Source: an uncultured Methylobacter sp.
GTDB lineage: Bacteria; Pseudomonadota; Gammaproteobacteria; Methylococcales; Methylomonadaceae
Direction of reading: 5' to 3'
Assembly: GCA_903832775.1 (NCBI GenBank)
Contig: CAILCX010000116.1
Coordinates: 1-44,207, forward strand
DNA: 44,207 bases
This document shows, in pieces, positions 1 to 9,366 of this stretch. Numbering within the stretch: the first letter of the stretch is position 1; each line of letters opens with the position of its first letter. Position numbers and translations under genes: made by a program. The notes beneath the pieces are model-generated. The model ran no database searches and was not told the origin of the DNA. It saw only the letters and a program-made list of their open reading frames with translations.

Positions 1-184
1 CCAGCCACCGTTGGGTGTAGCCGATATCGGCACGATTGTTTGTGCGTGTTTTAATGTCGGTGAAACAACCATTAAAACTGCCATCAGGGATAAAGGTTTA
101 AAAACACATCAGGAAGTTGGGAGCTGCCTTAAAGCCGGAACCAATTGCGGGTCTTGTGTGCCAGAGATCAAGGCTTTGTTGTGA
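1..184 (+). CDS. nasA: Assimilatory nitrate reductase large subunit, C-terminal end (partial)
   Basis: Only the last 60 codons are present; the frame is open from base 2 and stops with TGA at 182-184. The peptide has the cysteine pattern of a BFD-like [2Fe-2S] domain: VCACFNVGE near the start, then CLKAGTNCGSC about 30 residues later. In NasA-type molybdopterin nitrate reductases this domain sits at the extreme C-terminus and takes part in electron transfer to the catalytic subunit in the cytoplasm. The short tail after the last cysteine (VPEIKALL) fits a protein end. Other proteins carry the same domain (NirB, bacterioferritin-associated ferredoxin, glycerol dehydrogenase relatives), so the name rests on the C-terminal placement and the family pattern; the body of the gene lies upstream of the window. 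The 147 bases to mutL show no other feature I can support. Confidence 0.7.
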   Translation, partial: QPPLGVADIGTIVCACFNVGETTIKTAIRDKGLKTHQEVGSCLKAGTNCGSCVPEIKALL

Positions 185-331
185 GTAAGGAGATTAATTT
201 CTGGCGCGAATGATGTAAGTTGGTATATCAACTTTCACTGGCCCGGTAAATTAATTGCTTACATCTTTGGTACAAGTGTTAATAATTAATGCCTTCGTAT
301 AGAATAGTTTGTTTTTGTTCAGGCTGGCTTG

Positions 332-2176
332 ATGCGCATTCATTCACTCCCCACTCAATTGGTTAACCAGATTGCGGCAGGTGAGGTGGTCGAAAGACCT
401 TCATCAGTAGTAAAAGAATTGGTCGAAAACTGTTTTGATGCTGGCGCAAGCCATATTTTTATCGAGATAGAACAAGGCGGTGCGAGACTGATTAAAATCA
501 GGGATAACGGTTGCGGGATTTATAAAGAAGATTTACCGTTAGCATTATCACGACATGCAACCAGTAAAATTTCCAGTTTAAAAGATCTTGAACAAGTAGT
601 CAGCATGGGTTTTCGCGGTGAAGCGCTGCCAAGCATCAGCTCGGTTTCAAGACTTACCCTGATTTCACGGATTAGCGATGCCGATTGTGCCTGGAAAGTG
701 ATTGCTGATGGCACCGAAGACAATTTTGATCCGCAACCTGATCCACATCCGCAAGGTACCACGATTGATGTGCGCGACCTGTTTTACAACACGCCTGCCA
801 GACGTAAGTTTTTAAAGACCGAAAAAACCGAATTTGCCCATATTGAAACATTGATACAACGTATGGCATTAAGCCGTTTCGATATTGGCTTTACCTTGTT
901 GCATAATCAAAAAGAAATACTTAACTTAAAACCTGCAGAAACAGATGCCGAGCAGGAACAACGCATTGCCGGTATTTGTGGCTCGGCTTTTATCGAAAAT
1001 TCGGTAAAAATTGATTTTGCAGCTTCGGGACTGAGTGTTACCGGTTGGGTGGGATTACCGACTTTTTCACGAAGTCAGCAGGATATGCAGTTTTTTTATG
1101 TTAATGGAAGATTGGTTCGGGATAAATTAGTCTCACATGCTATCAAGCAAGCCTATCAGGACGTTTTGTTTCATGGTCGGCATTCGGTTTTTGTGTTGTA
1201 TTTGTCGCTTGATCCGGCCTTGGTTGATGTCAACGCACATCCTGCAAAACTGGAAGTTAGATTCAGGGAAGGGCGGTTAGTACATGATTTTCTTTTTTCA
1301 GCCTTGCATCGTTCGCTTGCCGACATAAGGCCGGGAAAAAACATAATCGAACTGCCGGTACAGGCTCATCAGGTTACGAGTGCAGGAGTGAAGGAGGTAG
1401 AGGAAAGCAGAGAACTATTTTCTGGCGATCGTGTAAGCCAACAATCGAAGCCCACTTCCGAGCTTAAACCAATTTATAATCCACGCCCTCCACAGCAAGG
1501 TTCCTTGCCGTTGCAGGTAGAAGAAGTTGTCAATGCCTATGCATCTTTGTATCCAAAGCCTGAGTCAGTTGCGCAACCGATACCTTCAGACCCGAAGCCG
1601 TTGGGAAATGCAATTGCGCATTTGCATAATATTTTTATTCTGGCTGAAACGGTCAGCGGAATTATTTTGGTCGATACCCACGCAGCTCATGAACGGATCA
1701 CCTATGAGCGCTTAAAACAACAATACCAAAATGGCTCGATACCCAGTCAACCCTTATTACTGCCGATTAAAATAAAAGTCAGTACGGCAGAGGCCGATTT
1801 AGCTGAGCAAGAACATGAATTTTTTATGTCGCTGGGTTTTGAACTTAACCGTTCCGGCCCGGAAACCCTCGTGCTGCGTTCAATTCCGGTTTTGTTAGGT
1901 AATACCGATCTTGAAACTTTGATTCGCGATGTGTTGTCCGATATGACCGAGTATGGGATGAGTCGGCGGATTCAGGATAAGTCTAATGAAATTTTGTCTA
2001 CTGTAGCGTGTCATGGTGCTGTAAGGGCGCGTCGTCGCTTAACCGTTGATGAAATGAATGCTCTATTGCGGGATATGGAGCAAACAGAAAGAATAGGGCA
2101 GTGCAATCATGGCAGACCTACCTGGATTGCCTTGTCGACTCAAGAGCTTGATAAATTCTTTTTACGTGGGCAGTAA
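332..2176 (+). CDS. mutL: DNA mismatch repair protein MutL
   Basis: 614 aa, the normal length. The N-terminal GHKL ATPase motifs are intact: [26 protein letters not shown] and GFRGEAL. The middle third is a low-conservation linker (about residues 340-420). The C-terminal dimerisation domain carries [12 protein letters not shown] near residue 448, which fits the metal-binding D-x-H-A-x2-E-x4-E motif of nicking MutL proteins, plus ACHGAVRA and CNHGRP near the end. MutL couples mismatch recognition by MutS to strand removal. The endonuclease motif suggests a MutH-independent system of the Pseudomonas type rather than the E. coli type; this is family knowledge applied to the visible motif. I chose ATG 332; a TTG one codon earlier is less likely. 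miaA follows 34 bases downstream, the usual gammaproteobacterial order. Confidence 0.97.
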   Translation: MRIHSLPTQLVNQIAAGEVVERPSSVVKELVENCFDAGASHIFIEIEQGGARLIKIRDNGCGIYKEDLPLALSRHATSKISSLKDLEQVVSMGFRGEALPSISSVSRLTLISRISDADCAWKVIADGTEDNFDPQPDPHPQGTTIDVRDLFYNTPARRKFLKTEKTEFAHIETLIQRMALSRFDIGFTLLHNQKEILNLKPAETDAEQEQRIAGICGSAFIENSVKIDFAASGLSVTGWVGLPTFSRSQQDMQFFYVNGRLVRDKLVSHAIKQAYQDVLFHGRHSVFVLYLSLDPALVDVNAHPAKLEVRFREGRLVHDFLFSALHRSLADIRPGKNIIELPVQAHQVTSAGVKEVEESRELFSGDRVSQQSKPTSELKPIYNPRPPQQGSLPLQVEEVVNAYASLYPKPESVAQPIPSDPKPLGNAIAHLHNIFILAETVSGIILVDTHAAHERITYERLKQQYQNGSIPSQPLLLPIKIKVSTAEADLAEQEHEFFMSLGFELNRSGPETLVLRSIPVLLGNTDLETLIRDVLSDMTEYGMSRRIQDKSNEILSTVACHGAVRARRRLTVDEMNALLRDMEQTERIGQCNHGRPTWIALSTQELDKFFLRGQ

Positions 2177-2210
2177 ATTTATTGATATTAATAATCTAAA
2201 TGTTCAACTC

Positions 2211-3170
2211 ATGCAAAATCTACTAAACCCTCCTGCCATTTTCCTGATGGGACCTACTGCATCGGGAAAAACGGCTTTATCGGTGCAGTTGGCCCAGGCG
2301 CTTAACGGAGAGATCATCAGTGTCGATTCAGCCTTGGTATTTAAAGGCATGGATATCGGTACCGCTAAGCCTAGTCAGGCAGAAAGAGGCGGTATTCCCC
2401 ATTATTTGATAGACATACTCGATCCGGTGGAAGTCTTCTCTACGGGGCAGTTTAGAAAACAGGCGCTGGTCTTAATGGATGATATAACGGCCAGAGGTAA
2501 AGTCCCGATATTGGTCGGCGGTACCATGTTGTATTTTAATGTTCTAAATAGCGGACTTGCTGTATTGCCCGAAGCCGATTCGGCTGTTCGTGCCATACTT
2601 GATAGGGACTTGGAGAACTTGGGAAAAGAGGCTTTACATCAGAGACTTGCCAAGATAGATCCTGTTGCGGCGGCGAGAATTCATCCGAATGATCCGCAAC
2701 GCGTCCAGCGTGCCCTGGAAGTGTATGAAATTAGCGGTAAACCGTTAACCTCTTTTTTTACCGCCGCCCAAGAGCAGGACATTCCCTATCAAAAAATTAA
2801 ACTGATTATCGCCCCGCAAGATCGAATGCTGTTGCACGACATCATTGCAAAACGCTTTATAAGCATGCTTGAGCAAGATTTTATAAAAGAAGTAGAAGCG
2901 CTTTATCAACGTGGCGATTTGACAGAAAAAATGCCTTCAATCAGAGCTGTTGGCTATCGGCAGGTCTGGTCTTATCTGCAAGGTGAATATGATTTTGATA
3001 CTATGACTGAAAAAGCCATTATTGCCACACGGCAACTGGCCAAGCGTCAGTTCACTTGGTTGCGCAGGGAAAATGACGCGATAAATTTTATTACCGGGCA
3101 ACCCGATCTTTTAGAAAGCGTGTTGGCGGAAATTAAATCCGCTATAAAAACTGCGTCAAACACTCGATAA
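2211..3170 (+). CDS. miaA: tRNA dimethylallyltransferase MiaA
   Basis: 319 aa, close to E. coli MiaA. It transfers a dimethylallyl group from DMAPP to N6 of A37 in tRNAs reading UNN codons. The P-loop [10 protein letters not shown] lies about 12 residues in, followed by [17 protein letters not shown] (substrate-binding loop), [16 protein letters not shown] and the C-terminal [13 protein letters not shown] motif. The open frame extends upstream into mutL (to 2109), but the ATG at 2211 places the P-loop at the expected distance from the N-terminus and avoids a long overlap. No strong ribosome binding site is visible, so translation may depend on mutL. The usual downstream partner hfq is absent; an oppositely oriented cupin gene follows. 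Confidence 0.97.
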   Translation: MQNLLNPPAIFLMGPTASGKTALSVQLAQALNGEIISVDSALVFKGMDIGTAKPSQAERGGIPHYLIDILDPVEVFSTGQFRKQALVLMDDITARGKVPILVGGTMLYFNVLNSGLAVLPEADSAVRAILDRDLENLGKEALHQRLAKIDPVAAARIHPNDPQRVQRALEVYEISGKPLTSFFTAAQEQDIPYQKIKLIIAPQDRMLLHDIIAKRFISMLEQDFIKEVEALYQRGDLTEKMPSIRAVGYRQVWSYLQGEYDFDTMTEKAIIATRQLAKRQFTWLRRENDAINFITGQPDLLESVLAEIKSAIKTASNTR

Positions 3171-3243
3171 AATCAGAAAAAATGGTAGAGAATTTTTTCC
3201 GTAGGTTCAATTAAGGAGTGGTTTTATAGTCGACAACCTAAAC

Positions 3244-3573
3244 TTAATACATATGCACAGCAAGCCAGATCGTATCAAGGTCGGGATGTGTCCATTCAAC
3301 ACGATGCCGGGTATGGGCCGGAATCAATAGATAATCGCCGACGTTTAAATGAAAGGTTTGATTATGTTTTTCGTAAGCAATAATTGCCTGTCCCTGAATT
3401 AGCAAGATCCATTCATCCTGGGTTTGGTCGTACCATTCTCCTGTCGGTGATATATGACCTTTGGAGACAATTCGTTCAATAGCGACTTTATCTCGTTTGA
3501 AGAGACTTTCAATGAGTTCTTCCGGTAAAGTTTCAGGGATGTTTCTGAAAATATTACTGTTAATTTTATTCAT
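3244..3573 (-). CDS. Cupin-domain protein
   Basis: 109 aa, single-domain cupin. Residues 45-105 show the cupin beta-barrel pattern: DEWILLIQGQAIIAY (motif 1 region), then LNVGDYLLIPAHTRHRVEWT (motif 2 with PxHxxHxV-like spacing). The first motif lacks the usual HxH pair, with only one His near it, so metal binding cannot be assumed. The protein has no signal peptide and is probably cytoplasmic. It sits alone on the reverse strand between miaA and the flavoprotein gene. The substrate is unknown; small cupins of this sort are often annotated as generic cupin or phosphoribosylaminoimidazole-carboxylase-like proteins without biochemical support. Confidence 0.85.
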   Translation of the reverse strand: MNKINSNIFRNIPETLPEELIESLFKRDKVAIERIVSKGHISPTGEWYDQTQDEWILLIQGQAIIAYEKHNQTFHLNVGDYLLIPAHTRHRVEWTHPDLDTIWLAVHMY

Positions 3574-3711
3574 CTGTTTTATACGAATTTTTCAGTGGTG
3601 ATTTTTATGAATTCAAGGGGTGAATGGTATTGTATAATGGGTCTTTTTGGTAGGCAGGCATGCTCTTACTATCTATATTGACGGTTTATTAGGGTCAGGA
3701 TCGGGAGGGCT

Positions 3712-4965
3712 ATGATACTGAAATCATTGGCGGTAACACATGGCAATTCAACAGTTGCTATAATCGGCGGTGGCCCGGCTGGACTGATGGCTGCAGAAGT
3801 ATTGAGTCAGGCAGGTTTTAAGGTTGATCTTTATGATGCTATGCCTTCTGTAGGACGAAAATTTTTGTTGGCAGGAAAAGGCGGAATGAACATTACCCAT
3901 TCTGAATCTTTTGATGGTTTTTTGTCTCGCTACGGTAGCCGTCAATCTTATATAAAAGCGATGCTGGAAGTTTTTGGTCCTGAGTCTATAAGGGATTGGC
4001 TAAAAGTTTTGGGTTTTGAGACTTTTATCGGCTCTTCAGGCAAGGTATTCCCCGTTGATATGAAGGCGGCACCCTTGCTGCGTAAATGGCTGCATAGATT
4101 GCGTGAAAATGGCGTTAGTTTTAATATGCGTCACCAATGGCTGGGCTGGGATGACGGTTTGTTGCGTTTTTTAACGCCGGATGGTGAAAAAAAAATTCGT
4201 GCAGAAACTGTTGTTTTGGCTTTGGGTGGTGCTAGTTGGGCAAGGCTTGGTTCTAATGGTGCTTGGGTACCCATGTTAGCTGAGCGTGGAATTTCGGTTA
4301 CGCCCTTAAAGCCATCTAATTGTGGCTTTGATGTTGGATGGAGTGATGTTTTCCGAAGCCGTTTTGCTGGCCAGCCATTAAAATCAGTAGTGGCTTCATT
4401 TATCGATTCTTCAGACACCCGCTTTTCTGAGTCGGGAGAATTGATTGTGACCGCTCAAGGTGTCGAGGGGAGTTTGATTTATAAGATGTCGGCCCTATTA
4501 AGGGAACAGATTATAGGAACCGGGGCGGCCATGATTTATCTGGATCTTGCTCCTGATAGGGATAAACAGTTTTTGATAGACAGGCTTTCCATGGCGCGAG
4601 GAAAAAATTCCATGGGAAATCATTTACGTAAGCGTATTGGTGTTGACGGTGTAAAAGCTGGTTTGCTCAGGGAAGTATTGTTTAAGGAAGAGTTTTCTGA
4701 TCCTGTTCGTATTTGCGATACGATAAAAGCTATGCCGATTAAGTTGCTTGCACCAAGACCCATTGATGAAGCCATCAGTAGTGCCGGTGGTGTTAATTTT
4801 GAAGCGCTTGATGCGCAATTAATGTTACGGTCGATGCCCGGCGTTTTTTGTGCAGGTGAAATGCTGGATTGGGAAGCGCCAACCGGTGGCTATTTATTAA
4901 CAGGTTGCTTTGCCAGTGGTTATGTTGCTGGATTGGGCGTTTTGAACTGGTTAAAAAATAATTAG
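3712..4965 (+). CDS. NAD(P)/FAD-dependent flavoprotein, BaiN/HI0933-like
   Basis: 417 aa. An N-terminal Rossmann FAD-binding motif, VAIIGGGPAGLMAAEVLSQA, starts near residue 15. It is followed by the family hallmark GRKFLLAGKGGMNITHSE and, near the C-terminus, a second FAD-contacting block around GVFCAGEMLDWEAPTGGY with LLTGCFASGYVAG. This matches the HI0933-like flavoprotein group, the branch usually annotated as TIGR03862. The reaction is unknown; relatives are putative oxidoreductases and one clostridial homologue (BaiN) acts on bile acids. A good ribosome binding site (GGGAGG) lies just upstream of ATG 3712. It is cytoplasmic, monocistronic by spacing, and unrelated in sequence to its neighbours. 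Confidence 0.92.
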   Translation: MILKSLAVTHGNSTVAIIGGGPAGLMAAEVLSQAGFKVDLYDAMPSVGRKFLLAGKGGMNITHSESFDGFLSRYGSRQSYIKAMLEVFGPESIRDWLKVLGFETFIGSSGKVFPVDMKAAPLLRKWLHRLRENGVSFNMRHQWLGWDDGLLRFLTPDGEKKIRAETVVLALGGASWARLGSNGAWVPMLAERGISVTPLKPSNCGFDVGWSDVFRSRFAGQPLKSVVASFIDSSDTRFSESGELIVTAQGVEGSLIYKMSALLREQIIGTGAAMIYLDLAPDRDKQFLIDRLSMARGKNSMGNHLRKRIGVDGVKAGLLREVLFKEEFSDPVRICDTIKAMPIKLLAPRPIDEAISSAGGVNFEALDAQLMLRSMPGVFCAGEMLDWEAPTGGYLLTGCFASGYVAGLGVLNWLKNN

Positions 4966-5141
4966 ATATAAAAGAAACTCTATATTGGTCAGTTAAAGGT
5001 TTACCTTGCTATATTGTTAGAATCTGCCGAATTGTTACAAATATACTAAAATTTCAATAAATAACACCGGGTCAGAGTCTATATCAATGCAAAAGGCACG
5101 AATATTACAAATATTTATCAAGGAAATGTATAAGGGCTGTT

Positions 5142-5984
5142 ATGAAAACTCCAAAAAGTATTGAACCCTTGGTGCGGGATGGTTTGGTTGACGAGGTGCT
5201 TCGTCCGCTAAAGAGTGGAAAAGAGGCCTCTGTTTATGTTGTTTTGTCTGAAGGTGAGATTCGTTGCGCGAAAGTTTATAAAGATGTTAATAAACGCGGT
5301 TTTCATAAGCAGGCTCAATATCAGGAAGGACGTAAGGTAAGAAATACTCGTCAAGCTCGGGCCATGGAGAAAAATTCTCGGTTCGGCCGTCAGCAGCAAG
5401 AAGAGGTTTGGCAAAATGCCGAAGTTGACGCTTTATATCGTCTTGCAGCAGCAGGCGTCAGGGTTCCCAAGCCTTATAATTTTGTCGAAGGCGTTTTGTT
5501 GATGGAGTTGGTTACCGATGAACACGGTAGCGCCGCGCCAAGACTTAACGACCTTGTCCTCAGCCACGAACAGGCGCTGGACTATCATGGTTTACTTATA
5601 AAGGAAGTCGTCAGAATGCTTTGCGCCGGATTGGTACATGGCGATCTTTCCGAATACAATATATTAGTTGATGCTGACGGCCCTGTTATTATTGATTTAC
5701 CCCAAGCCGTTGATGCAGCGGCTAATAATAATGCTGCCCGGATGCTGGAGCGCGATGTGGCTAATTTGGCCGATTACTTTGGCCGCTTTGCTCCTGAGTT
5801 ACTGCTAACTCAATATGGTAAAGAAATTTGGAAGCTCTATGAAAGTGGTGAGTTGAACATTGATGTTGTTTTGACCGGCCGTTTTCAGGGTAGCAGTAAA
5901 AAGGCTGATGTTAGTAGTGTCATGCGCGAAATTAATGATGCCAGAGATGAAGCCATACGTCGTCGTTACGAGGGTGAAGATTAA
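5142..5984 (+). CDS. RIO-family serine protein kinase
   Basis: 280 aa. RIO kinase motifs are clear: a flexible nucleotide loop around [11 protein letters not shown], the lysine-bearing strand CAKVYKD, the catalytic loop [15 protein letters not shown] with the Asp-Asn pair, and the metal-binding IIDLPQAVD in place of eukaryotic-kinase DFG. Bacterial RIO proteins of the PA4780 type have this architecture; their targets are largely unknown. The region after about residue 55 is rich in Arg, Lys and Gln, as in RIO1 proteins. The stop codon overlaps the start of the next gene (TAATG), so both proteins are probably made from one message and translationally coupled. Confidence 0.93.
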   Translation: MKTPKSIEPLVRDGLVDEVLRPLKSGKEASVYVVLSEGEIRCAKVYKDVNKRGFHKQAQYQEGRKVRNTRQARAMEKNSRFGRQQQEEVWQNAEVDALYRLAAAGVRVPKPYNFVEGVLLMELVTDEHGSAAPRLNDLVLSHEQALDYHGLLIKEVVRMLCAGLVHGDLSEYNILVDADGPVIIDLPQAVDAAANNNAARMLERDVANLADYFGRFAPELLLTQYGKEIWKLYESGELNIDVVLTGRFQGSSKKADVSSVMREINDARDEAIRRRYEGED

Positions 5985-6214
5985 TGGTTAGCGAAATTAT
6001 GACTGAAAAACAACCTGAAAATCCTTTGCATGGTATTACTCTGGAAGCGTTGCTGACAGAGTTGGTTGCTACTTATGGCTGGAATGAACTGGGTAGATTA
6101 ATCGACATAAGATGTTTTAATCATGAGCCCAGCATCAAATCGAGTTTGAAGTTTTTAAGAAAAACGCCATGGGCCAGAAAGCAGGTTGAGGGGCTGTTTT
6201 TAATAGATAAATAG
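5984..6214 (+). CDS. DUF2132 (VF530-like) small protein
   Basis: 76 aa (71 if the internal ATG at 5999 is used). The block from [20 protein letters not shown] through [20 protein letters not shown] to VEGLFL is the whole DUF2132 domain, whose structural prototype is Vibrio VF530, proposed to bind DNA. The start overlaps the stop of the RIO kinase gene by one base, implying coupled translation. DUF2132 genes are common small, free-standing genes in Gammaproteobacteria; whether it works with the kinase is inference from spacing only. Confidence 0.88.
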   Translation: MVSEIMTEKQPENPLHGITLEALLTELVATYGWNELGRLIDIRCFNHEPSIKSSLKFLRKTPWARKQVEGLFLIDK

Positions 6215-6353
6215 CTTTCTGGGGTCGTCTTGCAATTCATTTTTTAATTAACATGTGTACCCCATTATTATTTGGGAATAACTGTTTGGTTAATGATTGA
6301 AACGGAATTTTTTGGAGCGGTTAATTCAGAAGCGCGGAAGATTATTACTTAAT

Positions 6354-6391
6354 ACGCCAGTCAACTCAAAATAATTTAAGTTGCCTGGCGT
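6354..6391. terminator. Hairpin between convergent genes
   Basis: ACGCCAG...CTGGCGT with inner CAACT/AGTTG gives a near-perfect 12-bp stem around a short AT-rich loop. It lies between the ends of the DUF2132 gene (+) and the parvulin gene (-). Both flanks are AT-rich but have no clean U-run, so it may be a weak bidirectional terminator or an mRNA 3'-end stabiliser. The remaining bases from 6215 to 6421 show nothing else. Confidence 0.55.
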
Positions 6392-6421
6392 TATAATAAA
6401 TAATTAATTGTTAATTAAAAA

Positions 6422-7489
6422 TTATTTTTTAGGTTCAGCAGCGGGTGCCGCAGTTGCGGGTTCAGCTACTTTGGCAGGTTCAGCAACAACAGCCGGTTTT
6501 TCTTCGACCGCTTGAGTTGTTGTAGCGCCTTCTGCTGCTTTAGCTGGTTCAGCTGCTGGTGTGGCTGCTTCTGCAGGTGCTGCAGGTTGCTCTTGGGCAA
6601 CAGGCGCTGCATCAGTTTTAGGTTTTTCGTCAGTTAACGGAACCAGAATCTCTACCTTGGCTTGTTTACGCAAGGTTTCAATCATATCCTGAACTTTTTT
6701 ACGTTGCAGGAAAGGTGTCAGTTGTTCTTTAACAGCTTCCAAAGGTGGAGGTGTTAACGGACGGGAATCTTCTTTTAAAATCACATGATAACCAAACTGT
6801 GTTTTAACAGGAACTTTGGTGTATTTGCCTTTTTCCAATGTAGCGACTGCTTCAGAGAAAGGAGCAACCATTTGGCCTGCAGAAAACCAACCTAAATCAC
6901 CGCCGTTTTGCGATTCTTTAGCATCCAGAGAATTTTTGTTGGCTAATTTGCCAAATTCTGCGCCTTTATCCAATTCAGCGATCAATTTTTTGGCTTCATC
7001 TTCAGTTTTAACCAGGATATGGCTCGCTTTATATTCAGTACCCTTTTCAGCGTTAATTTTGCTGTCATATTCAGCTTTGATTTCGGCTTCAGTTACAGGG
7101 TTGGCTTTGATGAAGTTTTGCAAATCCGCTTGTGTCAATAAAGCTTTTTTAGCAGTTTCTAACTGTGCAAGTAATTCAGGTGAGTTTTCAAGTTTCTTTT
7201 GTGTTGCATCCTGAACCAGTAATTCACGTTGAATCAGTTCTTCAATCAGTTTTTCTTTTGGAAAATTTTGACCGTGGCTACGCTCGGCAACTTCTTTTTC
7301 CAATGCGGCCAGGGAAGATTTGGGAATATATTGGCCGTTTACAACAGCAATTGCATCGGCTTTATCAACTATTGGAGCAACGTTGGCAGCAGGAGTAGTA
7401 GATGTGCTGCCAGTAGTTGTAGTTGGTTTATCACAACCGGCAAGCAATGCAGTACCGACAATAAGTAAGGGGATAAATTTCTGTTTCAT
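6422..7489 (-). CDS. Parvulin-type peptidyl-prolyl isomerase lipoprotein
   Basis: 355 aa. Lipoprotein signal MKQKFIPLLIVGTALLAGC, with the lipobox cysteine at residue 19, predicts membrane anchoring facing the periplasm. Residues 45-130 form a SurA/PrsA-like helical chaperone region (EKLIEELIQRELLVQDA). Residues about 150-245 hold the parvulin domain: YKASHILVKTEDEAKKLI, GGDLGWFSAGQMVAPFSEAV, VKTQFGYHVIL. The last 80 residues are a low-complexity tail of Ala, Pro, Glu and Thr that probably spans the periplasm as a spacer. It likely assists folding of exported proteins. It is the last gene of the yciB-yciI-bolA cluster, starting directly after bolA stops; this order is common in Gammaproteobacteria. 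Confidence 0.93.
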   Translation of the reverse strand: MKQKFIPLLIVGTALLAGCDKPTTTTGSTSTTPAANVAPIVDKADAIAVVNGQYIPKSSLAALEKEVAERSHGQNFPKEKLIEELIQRELLVQDATQKKLENSPELLAQLETAKKALLTQADLQNFIKANPVTEAEIKAEYDSKINAEKGTEYKASHILVKTEDEAKKLIAELDKGAEFGKLANKNSLDAKESQNGGDLGWFSAGQMVAPFSEAVATLEKGKYTKVPVKTQFGYHVILKEDSRPLTPPPLEAVKEQLTPFLQRKKVQDMIETLRKQAKVEILVPLTDEKPKTDAAPVAQEQPAAPAEAATPAAEPAKAAEGATTTQAVEEKPAVVAEPAKVAEPATAAPAAEPKK

Positions 7490-7768
7490 TTATAAACTTC
7501 CTTTAGTTTCTTCAGAGGGTGAGAGAGCATTAATGCCTAAGGCATGAATTTGTTGTTTCATCATATCGCCCAGCGCGTTATAAACAAGCTGATGCCGCTG
7601 AACTAAAGATTTCCCTTCAAAACTTTCAGCGACGATGGTGACATGATAATGACCGCCGCCACTACGAGCGCCGGCATGGCCGGCATGAGCGGCACTGTTA
7701 TCAATGATTTCTAGTAGCTCAGGTTTGAAAGCATCGTTTAACAGTTGTTTAATTAACTCGGATGTCAT
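7490..7768 (-). CDS. bolA: BolA-family protein
   Basis: 92 aa. The BolA/KH-like fold is seen in [20 protein letters not shown], then [34 protein letters not shown], and the family's terminal IHALGINAL. The His in RHQLVY and the histidines near HAGHAG could serve as Fe-S ligands in complex with a monothiol glutaredoxin, as known for the family. BolA proteins act in iron-sulfur trafficking and in morphology under stress. The gene overlaps yciI by four bases (ATGA-type) and abuts the parvulin gene. The subfamily (BolA versus IbaG) was not resolved. Confidence 0.92.
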   Translation of the reverse strand: MTSELIKQLLNDAFKPELLEIIDNSAAHAGHAGARSGGGHYHVTIVAESFEGKSLVQRHQLVYNALGDMMKQQIHALGINALSPSEETKGSL

Positions 7769-8067
7769 TGTGGAAAGACCTTTTTAAATGGTTTAACGAT
7801 AACCTGGGCATATACCCCGGCTTCAATGTAAGGATCAACGTCTGCCCAATGTTGAGCGTCAGTTAAGCTTTCAAACTCGGCAACTACTAAACTGCCGCTA
7901 AATCCGGCGACTCCCGGATTTTCACTGTCAATTGAAGGATGCGGACCGGCCAAGACCAGTCGTCCAGCATCCTGTAATTTCTGTAATCTTTTGATATGCT
8001 CGGGACGAGCTATCAGGCGTTTTTCCAGGCTATTAGCAATATCTTCACTGATAATGGCGTACAGCAT
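7765..8067 (-). CDS. yciI: YciI-family protein
   Basis: 100 aa, full length for the family. It begins [20 protein letters not shown], a close match to YciI proteins, then [22 protein letters not shown] with the conserved His and Asp-type residues, and ends in a ferredoxin-like strand ([10 protein letters not shown]). The family has a dimeric alpha/beta-barrel (muconolactone isomerase-like) fold; some members have been proposed as hydrolases or lyases, but the physiological substrate is unknown. It sits four bases after yciB and overlaps bolA. Confidence 0.93.
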   Translation of the reverse strand: MLYAIISEDIANSLEKRLIARPEHIKRLQKLQDAGRLVLAGPHPSIDSENPGVAGFSGSLVVAEFESLTDAQHWADVDPYIEAGVYAQVIVKPFKKVFPQ

Positions 8068-8070
8068 GAG

Positions 8071-8607
8071 TTATTCCTCTGTATCAGGTACGTACTTATA
8101 TAAAAAAATCATTTGCACAAAAATAAAAACAACCATTAAAGCCGGTACGCCAAAAGTTTTAAAGGTTACCCAATCTTCAGTGTTGTAATTGTACATCACA
8201 TACAGGTTTATAAAGCCCACACTGATGAAAAAACAAGCCCATAAGGTATTTAAACGTTTCCAGATCAAAATCGGTAAGGTCAGACTACCGGACAACATTT
8301 TTTCAATAAAGGTTTTTTTGCCAATGAACTGACTGCCCAAAAACGCAATCCCAAATAGCCACTCTATAATTGATAATTTCCATTTGATAAATTGTTCATC
8401 CTGCAAATATAAGGTCGCACCGCCCATGACGACAACCAGTCCCAGCGTGATCCATTGCATGGTTTCAACCTTGCGGTATTTAAACCAGGCGAAAGCTACC
8501 TGAATAATAGTTGCCGCAATGACAACAGCAGTCGCCACGTAAATATCGTAAACTTTAAACGCAATAAAAAATAAAAGTATAGGGAAAAATTCGAAAAGCT
8601 GTTTCAT
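8071..8607 (-). CDS. yciB: Inner-membrane septation protein YciB (IspZ family)
   Basis: 178 aa, typical length. Five or so hydrophobic segments (from FFPILLFFIAFKVYDIYVAT onward) and the family signatures QWITLGLVVVMGGATLYLQD, FIKWKLSIIEWLFG and WKRLNTLWACFF identify it. YciB affects envelope integrity, cell division and septation in enteric bacteria; its biochemical role is unclear. It is the second gene of a five-gene reverse-strand cluster, 21 bases after a small orphan gene and three bases before yciI. Confidence 0.95.
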   Translation of the reverse strand: MKQLFEFFPILLFFIAFKVYDIYVATAVVIAATIIQVAFAWFKYRKVETMQWITLGLVVVMGGATLYLQDEQFIKWKLSIIEWLFGIAFLGSQFIGKKTFIEKMLSGSLTLPILIWKRLNTLWACFFISVGFINLYVMYNYNTEDWVTFKTFGVPALMVVFIFVQMIFLYKYVPDTEE

Positions 8608-8628
8608 ATTAACTTAGGGTAAGGGTGA

Positions 8629-8949
8629 TCAGGCGTAAAAATCTATACCTGTAATCAATTGAGTACGTTGATCTTGCAATGGAGCATTAAATTCTCGTGA
8701 GTAAGCAGAAAGGGCTCTTAAGGTTCGCGAGTCAGTGGGTTTAATGAGGCTGTTATTTGTAAAATCAACCTCTATACCGGTATTTTTTAGTGTTTGTTTG
8801 ATTTCATCTGGTGAAGACGGCTGATTTGCGGATTTGCCAGCTGCCTGCTTTGCGTTATTTAGCTCATTATTTTGCTTACTATTATTCCTGTCAGTTTTCT
8901 GATTAAGGTTTGTCGGCGAAAAAATTAATGATGAACTATGGATTCTCAT
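8629..8949 (-). CDS. Conserved-looking small hypothetical protein
   Basis: 106 aa. I do not recognise a named family. The N-terminal 55 residues are Asn-, Lys- and Gln-rich and probably disordered. The C-terminal half is better ordered (DEIKQTLKNTGIEVDF, then LRALSAYSREFNAPLQDQR) and ends in LITGIDFYA. There is no signal peptide or membrane segment. It is the first gene of the yciB cluster, so it may share its promoter in the region 8950-9066, opposite the DUF1244 gene. Confidence 0.7.
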   Translation of the reverse strand: MRIHSSSLIFSPTNLNQKTDRNNSKQNNELNNAKQAAGKSANQPSSPDEIKQTLKNTGIEVDFTNNSLIKPTDSRTLRALSAYSREFNAPLQDQRTQLITGIDFYA

Positions 8950-9066
8950 ATCTACAGCGAGTGATTACGCAAATTTTGCAACAGTTCATTGTAAAATTTT
9001 TAGTCTGTAATGTACATGCTTGAATAGCTATTTCTGCTAGAATAAACATTATTTTGGAGTAAATCT

Positions 9067-9366
9067 GTGGATAAAAATTCTCAAACACAATTAGAAGCAG
9101 CGGCGTTCAGAAGCTTGATCAGTCATTTGCAGAAAAACACCGACGTTCAAAATATCGATTTAATGATATTAGCAGACTTTTGCAGAAACTGTCTTGCTAA
9201 ATGGTATCTCACCGAAGCACTAGAGCAGGGCATAACGATGGATTACGATCAAGCCAGAGAAGTGGTTTATGGTATGCCTTATAGCGAGTGGAAGGATAAA
9301 TTTCAATCCGAAGCAACGGCTGAACAACTTGCTGCCTTTGAAAGCAAACAACAAGCTAAATTATGA
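9067..9366 (+). CDS. DUF1244 family protein
   Basis: 99 aa, GTG start with a GGAG box 8 bases upstream. The DUF1244 core FRSLISHLQKNTDVQNIDLM and the hallmark DFCRNCLAKWYLTEA with two cysteines are present, followed by YDQAREVVYGMPYSEWKDKF. The domain is all-helical and of unknown function; the paired cysteines suggest metal or redox chemistry, which is inference. The stop overlaps the start of the methyltransferase gene (ATGA), so the two are probably translated together. Confidence 0.92.
   Translation: MDKNSQTQLEAAAFRSLISHLQKNTDVQNIDLMILADFCRNCLAKWYLTEALEQGITMDYDQAREVVYGMPYSEWKDKFQSEATAEQLAAFESKQQAKL

Noticed and set aside
3633-3638. TATAAT upstream of the flavoprotein gene as a promoter
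   Set aside because: No acceptable -35 lies at 16-18 bp; a single AT-rich hexamer is too weak to call.
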